DNA of 64,000 bases from Sipunculus nudus (lineage: Eukaryota > Annelida > Sipuncula > Golfingiida > Sipunculidae): NCBI GenBank assembly GCA_026874595.1, contig CM049312.1, forward strand, positions 80,374,929 to 80,438,928, given 5' to 3'. This document shows positions 1 to 11,508 of this stretch, piece by piece (the first letter of the stretch is position 1; every line of letters starts with the position of its first letter). Made by a program: the position numbers and the translations under genes. Below the pieces are notes generated by a model. It was given only the letters and a program-made list of their open reading frames with translations, had not been told where the DNA came from and made no database searches.

Positions 1-172
1 AAAAGAGACCTCATTCCAGGTTTCCAAGGAAATTATTCATGGACCTCTCTGGATGTAAGGTAAGAAGATTCCAGGTCCAGCGGTAACGATTTGTGGCTTG
101 TTAACGGACAGACGGCCGGACGGACAAAGAGTGATCGCTATTGCTTGGATTACTTACAGTCAGCTGAGCTAA
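1..172 (+). mobile_element. Alpha-family Helitron-like element, 3' end only
   Basis: This is the right terminus of an alpha element that begins outside the window. It has the family's 3' signature: a stretch ending in 'TTAACGGACAGACGG', a short GGAC-rich tract, then a terminal segment ending CAGCTGAGCTAA. LINE coding sequence starts immediately after it. The CTAA end (a CTRR match), preceded by a potential hairpin in better copies, suggests a Helitron/Helentron-type element. No coding capacity is seen. Confidence 0.65.
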
Positions 173-566
173 AAAAGGAAACGCCTGGGTTACAAATCGT
201 GAAGAAATATTATCAATTTGCAAAGAATATTATCAGGCTTTGTACTCAATAAAAGTAGATAAAGATACTAAAGAAATAGAAAAATATTTGGAAAATATAA
301 ATGTACCTCAATTTAACAAGATGATATTAATTTTCTAGACCGTCCAATCACTAATGATGATTGTCTGCAAACAATTAAGACATTCTCCAATGGAAAAGTC
401 CAGGTAATGACGGTACAAGTATTGATTTTTATAAAAAGTTTTGGCCATATTTTGGTAAATTTATGATAGATTCCTTTAATACATTAATTTTTAAAGGAGA
501 GCTTTCGAGCTCCTGAAGACAGGTAGTTATAACTCTTTTGGATAAAAAGAAAGATAGAACACTGAT
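173..566 (+). pseudogene. LINE ORF2 fragment 1 (RT fingers region)
   Basis: Translation in pieces gives a LINE endonuclease-RT linker and the start of the reverse transcriptase. Visible motifs are NAWVTNREEIL, EYYQALYS, then SPGNDG..IDFYKKFW and KGELS, followed by a TLLDKKKDRTLI-type motif. There is a frameshift near 330 and an in-frame TGA near 514, where family members have a glutamine. The fragment runs into the alpha element at 567 and continues at 3,649, where KNWRPI follows directly in frame. The C-terminal motifs suggest an L1/Tx1-like clade. It is decayed and cannot encode an active enzyme. Confidence 0.8.
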
Positions 567-3500
567 AAACAAGGGACCCATTGGTCACGGCGCTCAGCTG
601 TTATATATGATTACAAAATATGATTTGGAAGAGGAGGTAGGCTAAGACTTGTTTTGTGTGGTAATATAAGCTCTATTATGAGATGACAGTGTTTATTTCA
701 AGTTATGTAAGATTTTGATAATACCCTTTGAGACAGGGAAAAGGATTGATGTCATTTATATTATTTACAGTTGGAAATGGTGTGCTATTATCACACAGGT
801 TTTGACTTGGCCATAAAACTTTTACTTACATTGCAGCAGAATTATTTGAAAAGTAAAACTATTTATTAAAAATTAATAACAAATATTGTGTCAAATATAA
901 TTTAAAATTAAATATGATAACAGTATCATTTTTTTTTCATCAAAGATTTTTTTTATAATATCAAAATAAATGATTATTAAAATAATATAATAGAATATAT
1001 TCATGAATGCATTTGTATTCAAATACTTTCGTTTTTACATGTATTCCAATCCTTATGCATGAAATGATGGAGTACATATTCATATTTGCATTCAAATACA
1101 TTTGCAAAGTACTTCATCATGTCTGGTATTTATTCAGTTTCAGCCAAACAAAAGTTCTTGGGAATCCAGAATAACAAATATCACAAATTTAAATAATGAA
1201 CATAAGTACCTGGTTTAATGAATTTAATTTATATTAAAAAAATATATATTCACTTTGGACTACCTTCACAACAATCTACACACTAGACATAGCAAGATTC
1301 TTATGACAATTATAAACATTACAGAAATCATAATGAGAACTTGTCTAAGATCTGATTTTTTATCATATTCAAATTTTTTTTTATTAAAAAGAAATGTATC
1401 AGAAAAAAATTTGAAGTAATCTCAGCTATGAAACCATTATATGTGTAAAAAATAACCCAAGGATAAGAACACCCTATATTAAATTATACAAGGAGAAAAC
1501 TTGAGATGGGAAAGTTAAATTTTATTAACTGAAATATAGGAACCAGTAATATAAATTTTGATTATTTACATACTCTTGTGACACCTGTTACAGCCACGTG
1601 TCTTAATGTCATCTGTGAAACATATTGACATCTTTATTCAGTACTTGTCTGAGTAAAATTTAAAAATGTTGACATATTAATTTTTTTTTTATTTTGAAAT
1701 AAATATAAATTAACAAGTGCAAACACTTGGAAAAGACCTGGAAATTTAGATTAATATTATTAACTGCATCTGTGTAGCATTAATTTCCTTCACACAATCC
1801 CTAATAGTATAGAACAATATAATTTGATTTTTTTTTATTATTAAAATTGAAAAGAAAAATAACATAGGTGACTCAATGGTGTTATTTGGAATACATTTCA
1901 TACATCCATACAAAATCCATAAAACATCAGTAATTGCAAGGTAATTCCCTGTTACTCATCAACTATCAAATTCCTTTTCTATTGATTTTTTTCAAGTTGT
2001 TATTATAGACCTATAAAAAATTATTTATTGTCATTGATTTATTTATTTGTCAATTTATTTATTTATTATTATGCTGTTGGTCTAAACAACTAATAGATGA
2101 GTTGGGTTGGACACCTGAATCAACTGAGGCCAGCCATAAGCTATGGCCAGTAAGTATATGCCCCGCCTCAAGCGTGCATAATTGGTCTGAGAGGTCAACT
2201 GGAGGACAAACAGGAGACTGAAGAGGGACTTGGTAGAGCCTAGGGGCTGACATGGTCTCATAATAACTACAATAAAAGCTACAGTTTTTGGCCAATTTCT
2301 TTCAACTTTCAAAATTAACAAGCTGAAATCCTTATTTCTGCATGATTTGAAAATTATATCAACAGTGCTTACAGAAAACAAACATGCCATGGTCAAAGTT
2401 AGGCAAAATTTAAGGTATCAATTTAATATTTATGCTAATAACTTTTAAAATTTGAAAAATTCAGAACTAATTTTTTGGTATACAATTGAATATTGATCAA
2501 ATAATGTTAAATCCATGACAAAAAAATCTCTAGCTTCAGCAATTCTCATGTTAAGGGAGTAAATATATTTCTTGATTTTTTTACAAAGAGCATTATGTTT
2601 GGGCCCATTAATTAAAACAATTTCGCAATACTGACATCATTTCTGGCATGTGCACAGAGTATAAATAGAAGAATATGTATAATATATATGATCAAAGTCA
2701 GATCAGTGGTTTTGATATTAGGCAGTGTTGAAGTGTAACAATTGGTTTTTAATTCAAAACTTAAGTTTTTTCTTAATATCTCAAAGGAATGAAGTTCTAG
2801 TGACCAAACTTTTGGTATGGTAGGGGGTTTGGGGGACATCTAACTGTATGCCAATTTTGGGAGCTGAGAGCTGGCCTGGGAAGCTGTGGAGCTGAGCTCC
2901 AGCAAACTGCAGAACACTTGCTTGATCTAAACAATACTTTACATGGTGCTTGATTACTTGAATAAAATCTACAGTTTTTGAACAATTGGTTTTAAATTTC
3001 AGATGTTACCAGATGAAATGCTTATGGTATCTTGCTGTGAAAATTAAAACTACAGCATTTACAGGAAAAAATTGTGCCATGGTCAAATCTTGGCAAAACT
3101 TAAGGTACTAATTTTATATTTATGCTAAATCAGATCTAATTTTGGGTATACAATTGAATCTTGATTACATATAGTTATATATCTGAAAAATAGTTTCTAG
3201 CTTCAGCGATTCTCAAGTTAAGGGAGTATATATATTTCCTGAATTTTTACAAAGTGCATTATGTTCGGGCCAGTTACTTCAAGAATTTTAAAAATTTTGA
3301 ACTATTTTCTGGTATGAACATAGGAAATATATAGAGGAATTTATATATGAAAAATGATCAATATCAGATCAGTGGTTTTGATATTAGGCAGTCTTGAAGT
3401 GTAACAATGGGTTTTTAATGGAAAACAGAGGTTTTTCCTTAATAATTCGAAGGAACGAAGTCCTAGTGACCCAATTTTCAGTATGGTAGGAGATTTTGGG

Positions 3501-3648
3501 GACATCCAAAGGTTTGCCGAATTTCAGATTCGTAGGTCCAACGGTTTCAAAACGTGCCAGTTTAACGGACGGACGGACAGACGGACGGACGGCCGATGGA
3601 CAAAGGACCACGACTATAGCTCAGATGACTTATAGTCAGCTCAGCTAA
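567..3648 (+). mobile_element. Full-length alpha Helitron-like element in LINE
   Basis: It starts AAACAAGGGACCCATTGG next to a degraded palindrome (GACCCATGGGTC in better copies), followed by GGCGCTCAGCTG. It ends with a hairpin-forming segment: GACTATA, a 12-base loop, TATAGTC, then CAGCT(C/G)AGCTAA. The start and end share inverted CTCAGCTG/CAGCTGAG. The right half contains two diverged direct units of about 690 bp (around 2,270 and 2,966). A (GGAC)n tract precedes the end at about 3,568-3,600. No transposase is seen; the ORFs inside are short and unconvincing. Removing the element rejoins the LINE frame. It is probably a non-autonomous Helentron (HINE); the class assignment is inference from structure. 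Confidence 0.7.
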
Positions 3649-4696
3649 AAATTGGAGGCCAATTTTCTTTAAACAAGGACTACAAAGTTTTGTGAAAAAC
3701 CATGGCTGTCAGACTTAAAAAAAAATCTTCCTCAATTAATTCATATGAATCAAACTTGATATGCAAAAGGGCGATAAACTGGAGAAAATATTCGATTAAT
3801 TAAAGATTTACTGCAATATACGAAGGATAAAAATCTTCCTGGTGGCCTAAAAGCAATAGATTTTGTAAAAGGATCAGATTCTTTAGAATGGCCATTCATG
3901 TTCTCAGTATTGAAAAAGTTTGGGTTTCTCGGAATATTTTAAAAATCTTAACAACGGAACAACATGTGGTTATTTTCCAGTGCAAAGAGTCCAACAAGGG
4001 GATCCATTGTCCATAAAGATAAATCAGAAGGATATTGGATAGGGAGTTTGAGAAACTCTTCGAGTAATCCTCTTAATTTTGTATGGCCAAAAAAGGAACT
4101 AAAATACTCGGTATTTTTTGTTCTTACAATAATAAAGAATGCGAAAGAGAAAACTTTTATAAGAAAATTAAAGATATCGAGACACTGACAAATATATGGC
4201 GTATGAGAGGTCTGACTTTGCAGGGACGAATCCAAATAGACAAAACTTTTATCTCCAGATTTCAATATCAGTTTGCTAACGACTCTTTCCCATTAGTGTA
4301 AAAAGATTTTGGAAAAATTATACCATTTTATATGGAATGGAAAATCCGAGAATTTGTCACGAAGTTTATTAGTTCAAGAAAAGCAAAAAGGGGGCTTAAA
4401 TGCCCCAGATTTAGAGTCCATTATAATGACATAAGCATTGCATGGATTAAAAGATATCTGTATACGGAAGACAGACTTTGGAAGAAACTATGGGGTGCTC
4501 AGTTTAAAAAGATAACGCAGAATACATAAATACTTTTATTGGGTAATCTTGGTCAGAATTTAGAAAAGGAAATCATTACAGATTTTTATAGAGAAATCGT
4601 ACGAAGTGTTCAGGTCATCAGAGCAGCTTTCTTCAGAGAACAAAAATTATGGAATCAAATAATATGGATGAACAGAAATATTAAGATCGATAATAG
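3649..4696 (+). pseudogene. LINE ORF2 fragment 2 (RT palm to thumb, deleted)
   Basis: This continues the LINE after the alpha insertion. KNWRPI is followed by DYKVL-like and LKKILPQLIH-like blocks, the RT motif A region (IDFVKGSDSLEWPFMFSVLKK) and a QGDPLS motif. The sequence then jumps to the post-palm block with LGIFCSYNN, ENFYKKIKDIE, WRMRGLTLQGRIQI and HYNDISIAWIKRYLYTEDRLW. The YADD catalytic box expected between QGDPLS and LGIF is missing, so there is an internal deletion. Several frameshifts and stops (for example near 4,300) are present. The fragment is broken by the beta element after NIKIDN. Confidence 0.8.
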
Positions 4697-4849
4697 AACT
4701 AGACATTTCTTGGCACCGCAGGTGCCAGAGTATCCCCAGACATAGTATGCCCCCCCCCCACCCTTTAAGAACAGACCCCCATTTTTAGCAGCATATACTG
4801 ACACTTGGCATATTTATTGTTTCTTCCATCTAACAATCCACAATCTTGT

Positions 4850-6650
4850 TGAAGATGTTGGTCCTGTGACCTTGATCTTTTTAAAGATGTGTCCTGTGTC
4901 CTGTGACCTTGACCTTTGACCTCTTGACCCCAAAATCAATTTGGGTCTTGCTTTTCCAATGGGACATATGCAAGTCAAGTTTGATATCTATACATCAATA
5001 AAGCAGGAATTATCGTCCAGAAACTAATTTTTTTTGACAGGTGGCTCTTGTGACCTTCACCTTTGACCTTGTGACCTCAAAATTGATAGTGTTCTTCCTC
5101 TCTTGGCAGGAGAACTATATGTGCAAGATGAAAGATCTGAGATGAAATGTTTGGCTGAAAATGCATCCACATCTTTTTAAAAAATGTGTCCTGTGACCTT
5201 GACCTTTGACCTCATGACCCCAAAATCTATTTGGGTCTTGCTTTTCCAATGGGACTTATACAAGTCAAGTTTGAAAACCATACATCAATAAAAGCAGGAA
5301 TTATCATCCAGAAACTAATTTTTGGACAGATGGCTCCTGTGACCTTCACCCTTGAACTTGTGACTTCAAAATTGATAGGGGTTTTCCACTCTTGGCAGGT
5401 GAACTATATGTGCAAGATGAAAGATCTGAGATGAAATGTTTGGCTGAAAATGCATCCACATCTTTTTAAAGATGTGTCCTGTAACCTTGACCTTTGACCT
5501 CATGACCCCAAAATCAATTTGGGCCTTGCTTTTTCAATGGGACATATACAAGTCAAGTTTGAAATCCATACATCAATAAAAGCAGGAATTATGATCCAGA
5601 AACTAATTTTTGGACAGATGGCTCCTGTGACCTTCACCTTTGACCTTGTGACCTCAAAATTAATAGGGGTCTTCCACTCTTGGCATGTGAACTATATGTG
5701 CAAAATGAAAGATCTGAGATGGATTGTTTGGCTGAAATTGCATCCACAACCTTTTTAAAGAGGTTTCCTGTGACCTTGACCTTTAACCTCATGACCCCAA
5801 AATCAATTCGGGTCTTGCTTTTCCAATGGGTCAAATACAAGTCAAGTTTGAAATCCATACATCAATAAAAGAAGGAATTATCATCTAGAAACTAATTTTT
5901 GGACAGATAGCGCCTGTGGCCTTGACCTTTGACCCCAAAATTTATATGGATTATCCACTATTGGCAAGTGAGCTATATATTCAAGATGGAAGACCTGGGA
6001 TGAAAGTTTGGCTTAAAATGCATCCACATCTTTTTAAAGATGTGTCCTGTGACCTTGACCTTTGACCTCATGACCCCAAAATCAATTTGGGTCTTGCTTT
6101 TTCAATGGGACATATACAAGTCAAGTTTGAAATCCATACATCAATAAAAGCAGGAATTATCATCCAGAAACTAATTTTTGGACAGATGGCTCCTGTGATC
6201 TTCACCTTTGACCTTGTGACCTAAAAACTGATAGGGGTCTTCCTCTATTGGCAGATGACTTATATATTCAAGATGAAAGGTCTGAGATGAAATGTTTGGC
6301 TGAAAATGCATCCACAATCTTTTTAAAGATGTCCTGTGACCTTGACCTTTGACCTCATGACCCCAAAATCAATTGGAGTTTTGCTTTATTAATGGGACAT
6401 ATATAAGTCAAATTTGAAATCAATACATCAATAAAAGCAGGAATTATCATCCAGAAACTAATTTTAGGACAGATAGCTCCTGTGGCCTTGACCTTTGACC
6501 TTGGGACCCCAAAATTTATATGGATCATCCACTATTGGCAAGTGAGCTATATATTCAAGATGGAAGACCTGGGATGAAAGGTTGGCTTAAAATGCATCCA
6601 CAGTATCTTTTATAATGCCAGTCCAGTGACCTTGACCTTTGACCTCATGA
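4850..6650 (+). repeat. ~288-bp tandem array with nuclear-receptor half-sites
   Basis: About six to seven units begin near 4,904, 5,194, 5,482, 5,771, 6,050, 6,337 and 6,627, judged by a conserved TGACCTTGACCTTTGACC block (two units vary by one base). Each unit continues with CCAATGGGACATATACAAGT-like sequence and a second TGACCTTCACCTTTGACC-like block. Read on the minus strand the block is GGTCAAAGGTCAAGGTCA, a DR1 plus an adjoining extended half-site. Weak ORFs of 60-80 codons here are by-products of the repeat. Confidence 0.85.
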
Positions 6651-7125
6651 CCCTAGAACCTATAGGGTTCTTACTTTTGTGGTGGGCCATACATAAGTCA
6701 TGTTTGAAATCCATATGGCTATCAACACTGGAGATATCATGAGAGGTGTGATTTTCACCATAAATGGCAATATTCAAGGTCAAGGCCACTATCATAGGAA
6801 AGGTCATGACCCCAATTTAAATAAACATCATCCCATAACCCATACCTATGTATATGCATAATATAAAAGCAATCTGTCCATTAGTTTTTTACTTATAATG
6901 CTCACAGTACTGTAAGGTGGCAATTTTGGGGGTATTAAACGGCATGAAACAAGTAAAGAATAATAGGTGGCGCCACCAGTTTCTGGAACATGACAACGCT
7001 ATCCATGATCTTCCATCAACTTGATTTTGGGATAAATCCATGCAAGATTTCTTGAGATATTAAAGAATTTGTGAGATTTTCCCCAAAATTGGACCTATTC
7101 AAGGTCTAGGACACTCTCCTAGTAA

Positions 7126-8618
7126 AGCCCCGTTCCCACTTTCACGAATTGGACGCCGAATCACTACGATGTTGAATTCGTGGCGATTCGTGGCCAATTG
7201 GCCTGTCGAGTGATAAAAATTCCATCACGACCACGATATTGTACGAAAGGAGTACGATGCCAGTACGATTGGCTACGACAGTGACACGAAGCCAGCACGA
7301 TATGACAGGAGACTTTTAAGAATGTTCACGGCTCCGTGACGACGTCTAAGATACTGGTACGATATTTCCACGATTGATCTGCGACTTGTGGACGATACTC
7401 CTACGATCATTCAATTTTGCCACGGTTTGTTAGATAGCTATATATGTGATATATAGCTATTGTAATGTCACAAAGAAGAAGATATTAGTAAAAGGACACC
7501 ATAACAACACTTTACTCAACTTCTCCAGATATTATAATTTGACAAAAGTTATCCAGTTTAAAACACTAATAATATATGTCTCATTTGATTTGAGTAATTA
7601 GACAATTACGCCTTATTTATGTGGTGGCAAATACGACGTTAACTTCTTTAAGTCCAAGTAGACGACCGTCTTAATCGGATGTAAAATATCTGTACTCTCA
7701 AAATATTGGTTAAAATATCTTATTGATTCAGCTCTCAATGTGATATAAGATTCTGTTAATATAAATTTGTGTTAGGCTCAGTTCACTCTCTCATAGTAAA
7801 ATAGGAAATTCATAATTTATTATATTGACCATATGTTTAAGTATGACGAAACTGTATAATATATTCAGCTTCTTTAAACTGTTTTGGTTCAAATTTATTT
7901 TGTCAACCAATATCCACGATAAAAAAATTTCTTTAAAACAAATTTACTAAACTACATAGTTTATTCACTGCAAAAACTTCCTTGTTTGTTTACAAAGAAG
8001 TTACAAATTACAAAGGAAACGTAATTTGATTCAGCTTCTTCAAATTATTTTAGTTCAAATTTAGTTGGAACCAATAACCACAATACAAATCTTCTTTAAA
8101 ACAAATTTACAAATCTACACAGTGTTCTTACTTCTAAACCTTATTCCTCATTGGTTTGTAAGAAGTTAAAAATCACTAAGAAAATAAAATTTATGATGTC
8201 AGTTCTTGATGATTCGTCTCAAAATTCGTGGAAGTAGGAAGGGGTTTTATGAACGTGACTCTCTCTTGAGAGGTTCTTGTGGTAGTCGTATTGTAGTCGT
8301 GTTGAAGTCGTGTCGATGTCATTTTCCTTCGTGAGCATTCGTGACACTGTTTTACATCACGAATTTACAAGAATTATGAAGACTCTCATACGACTTACCA
8401 AGAAACTGTTACGACTTAGCTACGACTTGTCACGGCAAAGCTTAATTTTTGAACATTTCAAAAATAGCGCCACGAATTCCGAGTGCTCAAGACCTCGCTA
8501 CGAACATTACCGAATGTTCAAGACATCATCTACGACACTCCCACGACGTCCCTACGAATTTTAATGATGCATGTTCGTGGAGATTCGGCGTCAAATTCGT
8601 GAAAGTGGGAACGGGGTT
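7126..8618. mobile_element. Nested TIR transposon/MITE (PIF-like by TAA target)
   Basis: The terminal inverted repeats are about 35 bp, starting AGCCCCGTTCCCACTTTCAC on the left; the right end reads AACCCCGTTCCC on the complement, with about two mismatches. It interrupts the beta element. The uninterrupted beta copy at about 10,700-10,740 reads through the same place, which identifies the insertion. TAA lies on both sides (7,123-7,125 and 8,619-8,621). Subterminal regions of ~300 bp are dense in TACGA/CACGA motifs, and the centre holds two ~165-bp direct repeats (7,866 and 8,033). No transposase is seen. The 3-bp TAA target suggests PIF/Harbinger, but this is not certain. Confidence 0.7.
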
Positions 8619-8799
8619 TAAAGGTCATGACCTCATTTTAAATAGGCGTCGTCCTCTTACCCATATCTATACATATACCAAGTTTGGTAAAGTTCCGTGA
8701 AATATTTTTTGGGTTATCGCGTCAACAAGATTTATATGCGGCGGCGGCGGCGGGACCGGTATGAAAACATTAGTATCCCCCGACTTTGTCTTGGGATAC

Positions 8800-9460
8800 A
8801 ATGATTTGTTTGAAAGATTTCATAGCCGTTGGGATCATGACCGCTAGGGATTTATTTGATGATAATCATCATATTAAGCCTTTGGAATATTGGAAAGCAC
8901 GTGGCTTGCATCAGAGATTCTTTTTTCAATGGTATTCATTAATATCATTGGTTCTATCAAAGAAATAGAAAATAGGAAAGGAATATTTGGATAAACCCCA
9001 TACTTTCATGTTACTTTTGTATGGTAAACACTACGTATTACATTAAACCACTTCAAAACAAATGTATCAGTGCATAAAGAATGAAATTTGCTTGCCAGTT
9101 TGGAAACCGCCAAGAATTAATAAATTTCTTAATAGAGAGAATTATAATTGGTCAAAGGTGTACCTGTTATCTCAAAGTGTGTTTCAAGATGTTAAAACAC
9201 AGGATTTTCAGTATAAAATTCTGCAGAATATTTTGATTACTAATTATTGGCTAGAGAAGTGGAAATTAGTAAATGATAACAAATGTACATTTTGCAAAAC
9301 TGATGTAGAAAATATAGTGCATCTATTTTAGGATTGTTAAATGATTAAAGAATTTTGGTTAGCAATAGAAATTTGGTGTTATAATAGGTTGAAAGTAGAT
9401 AATTTTCACCTTGATAAAGCAGGAGTTTTTCTTGGATTGTTAGGTGAAGATATATGGAAG
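8800..9460 (+). pseudogene. LINE ORF2 fragment 3 (C-terminal region)
   Basis: This resumes the LINE after beta element 1. Blocks in order are MICLKDFIAVGIMTARDLFD, YWKARGLHQRFFFQW, then after a stop near 8,966 CIKNEICLPVWKPPRINKFL, FQYKILQNILITNYWLEKW and KCTFCKTDVENIVHLF. The last matches the C-terminal CxxC...HLF..C motif common in L1/Tx1-type ORF2 proteins, although the expected W is a stop (TAG at 9,329). The fragment ends with GLLGEDIWK, where beta element 2 enters. Confidence 0.8.
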
Positions 9461-10867
9461 AACTAGACATTCCTGCGGTGCCAGAGTATCCCCAGACATA
9501 GTAGCCCCCCCCCCCCCCTTTAAGAATAGGCCCCCATTTTTAGCAGCATATACGGACACTTGGCAAGCAATTATTGTTTCTTAAATCTATCAATCCACAA
9601 TCTTTTTGAAGATGTTGGTCCTGTGACCTTGACCTTTGACCTCATGACCCCAAAATCAATTCGGGTCTTGCTTTTCCAATGGGACATATACAAGTCAAGT
9701 TTGAAATCTATACATCAATAAAAGCAGGAATTATCATCCAGAAACTAATTTTTAGACAGACTGCTCCTGTGACCTTCACCTATGACCTTGTGACCTCAAA
9801 ATTGATAGGGTTCTTCCTCTCTTGGCAGGTGAACTATATGTGCAAGATGAAAGATCTGAGATGAAATGTTTGGCTGAAAATGCATCCACAATCTTTTTAA
9901 AGATGTGTCCTGTGACCTTGACCTTTGACCTCATGACCCCAAAATCAATTGGAGTCTTGCTTTTTCAATGGGACATATATAAGTCAAGTTTGAAATCAAT
10001 ACATTAATAAAAGCAGGAATAATCATCCAGACACTAATTTTTTGACAGATAGCTCCTGTGGCCTTGACCTCTGACCTTGTGACCCCAACATTGATATGGA
10101 TCATCTACTATTGGCAAGTGAGCTATATATTCAAGATGGAAGACCTGGGATGAAAGTTTGGCTTAAAATGCATCCACAGTATCTATTAAGATGCCAGTCC
10201 AGTGACCTTGACCTTTGACCTCATGACCCTAGAACCTATAGGGTTCTTACTTTAGTGGTGGGCCATACATAAGTCATGTTTGAAATCCATATGGCTATCA
10301 ACACTATATCATAAGAGATATCATAAGAAGTGTGTGGTTTTCACCAAATATGGACACATTAAAGGTCAAGGCCACTCTCATGATAAAGGTCATGACCCAA
10401 ATGTAAATAGACCTCATCCCATAACCCATCTCTCTAGACATGCATATAATGAAAGAAATCTGTCCATTAGTTTTTGACTTATAATGCTTACAGTACTGTC
10501 AAGTGGCAATTATGGGGGTATTAAAAGGCGTAAACACAAGTAAAGGATAATAGGTGGCGCCACCAGTTTCCGGTATATATCGCAAGGCTATCCAAGATCT
10601 TCGGTCACCTTGATTTTTGGACCAGTCCATGCAAGCTTACTTGAGATATTTAAGAATTTGTGTTATTTTCAGCAAAAATGGACCTATTCAAGGTCAAGGT
10701 CACTCTCCTAGCATAGGTCATGACCCCATTTTAAATAGGCTTCGTCCCCTTACCTATATCTATACAAATGTTAAGTTTGAAAAAGATCAGTGAAAAATTT
10801 TTTGAGTTATCCCGCTCACAACGGGACCGTTGTGAAACCATAGTATCCCGACTTTGTCTGGGGATAC
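9461..10867 (+). mobile_element. Beta Helitron-like element 2, inserted in LINE
   Basis: It has the same termini as beta element 1: CTAGACATTCCTGCGGTGCC, GTATCCCCAGACATAGT and a poly-C run at the left, ACTTTGTCTGGGGATAC at the right. It holds three ~288-bp units (receptor-type blocks at 9,624, 9,912 and 10,203) and one GGTGGCGCCACC palindrome (10,553-10,564). Excising it rejoins LINE codons as GEDIWK-NFIFVIGK with no frame change. The intact sequence around 10,700 is the empty site for the TIR element nested in beta element 1. Confidence 0.75.
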
Positions 10868-11138
10868 AATTTCATATTTGTTATTGGTAAAAGATATATT
10901 TATAGATGCAGGTGTAACGATATTAATGTAACGATAACAGGATTTGAACGATATTTTAAGCATTACATGAAGATTGAATTAATTATGGCAAAGAATAATA
11001 ACAAATTGCAACATCTATTGAAGAAGTGGTCAGTATTAAAATGTTTAATCGACTGAGATATGATATGCCTTGTTAGAGAATTGGTTTTATTTTTGTACTG
11101 TATATTTAGATTGTGGAATAAAGTTTGTTAAAAAAAAT
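10868..11138 (+). pseudogene. LINE ORF2 fragment 4 and 3' tail
   Basis: It encodes the last ~60 residues of ORF2 (NFIFVIGKRYIY, FERYFKHYMKIELIMAKNNN, then LLKKW), ending at a TGA at 11,054-11,056. A short 3' UTR with AATAAA at about 11,117 and an A-run ending at 11,138 follows. The A-run abuts zinc-finger sequence, so the LINE inserted into the finger array downstream of ZNF-A. In copy B the corresponding place (about 43,288) is uninterrupted finger sequence, so the LINE forms the left edge of the A/B homology. Confidence 0.75.
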
Positions 11139-11508
11139 TTACTGCAGTGCTCACATTAAAATGCTTTTTCTCCAGTCCTAATATGAGTCTTCTGTTTACT
11201 CTGATTCTGACTAGAGAAAGATTTATTATACTCTTGACATTCAAATAGTTATCATACAGTATGCGTCATGGGGTGACCTTTCACAGATAGCCAAAAGCAG
11301 AAACACAAACCATTTTGTTCTTACTTAAATGTTTTTTCTTGTACATGTCTTATATGTCCACTTGGACTATTACATTGTTCTGTTTTAAATACTTTGCTTG
11401 AATCAACACTGTAACACTCAGGCACAACAGATGACACAGCAATTGTAATCTGATAAGCATTTACTGAACTACTTGGAGGTGCATCATATGAGCCCTCAAG
11501 TTACTCTG
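11139..11508 (-). pseudogene. Zinc-finger gene remnant 3' of ZNF-A
   Basis: Minus-strand sequence here matches parts of a C2H2 gene but is out of frame. Part of it (about 11,330-11,480) resembles the linker of ZNF-A/B (VNAYQIT, SSVVPE, DSSKVFKTEQCNS), and further downstream (11,140-11,230) there are eroded fingers. A second linker following the truncated last finger of ZNF-A suggests an old tandem duplication of a ZNF unit. The matching stretch in B is about 43,288-43,660. It is truncated on its 3' side by the LINE. Confidence 0.6.

Larger units (their letters stand above)
4697..8799 (+). mobile_element. Beta Helitron-like element 1, inserted in LINE
   Basis: The 5' end has the palindromic GGCACCGCAGGTGCC followed by GTATCCCCAGACATAGT and a poly-C run. 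The 3' end reads ACTTTGTC(T)TGGGATAC, an inverted match to the start, and can form its own GTATCCC/GGGATAC hairpin. Between them lie a tandem array of ~288-bp units, a GGTGGCGCCACC palindrome (6,966-6,977) and a nested TIR element (7,126-8,618). The joined flanks give an in-frame LINE (DNR then MICLKDF), with at most an AA overlap, so there is no obvious target duplication. No coding sequence of its own is seen. Confidence 0.7.

Noticed and set aside
5231-5868. Repeated ~60-80 codon ORFs (MGLAF.MG..QVKFE...)
   Set aside because: They are frames of the 288-bp tandem units and shift or stop between units.
4850-6650. Possible CRISPR array because of regular repeats
   Set aside because: The repeats are ~288 bp, contiguous and lack unique short spacers; the genome is eukaryotic.
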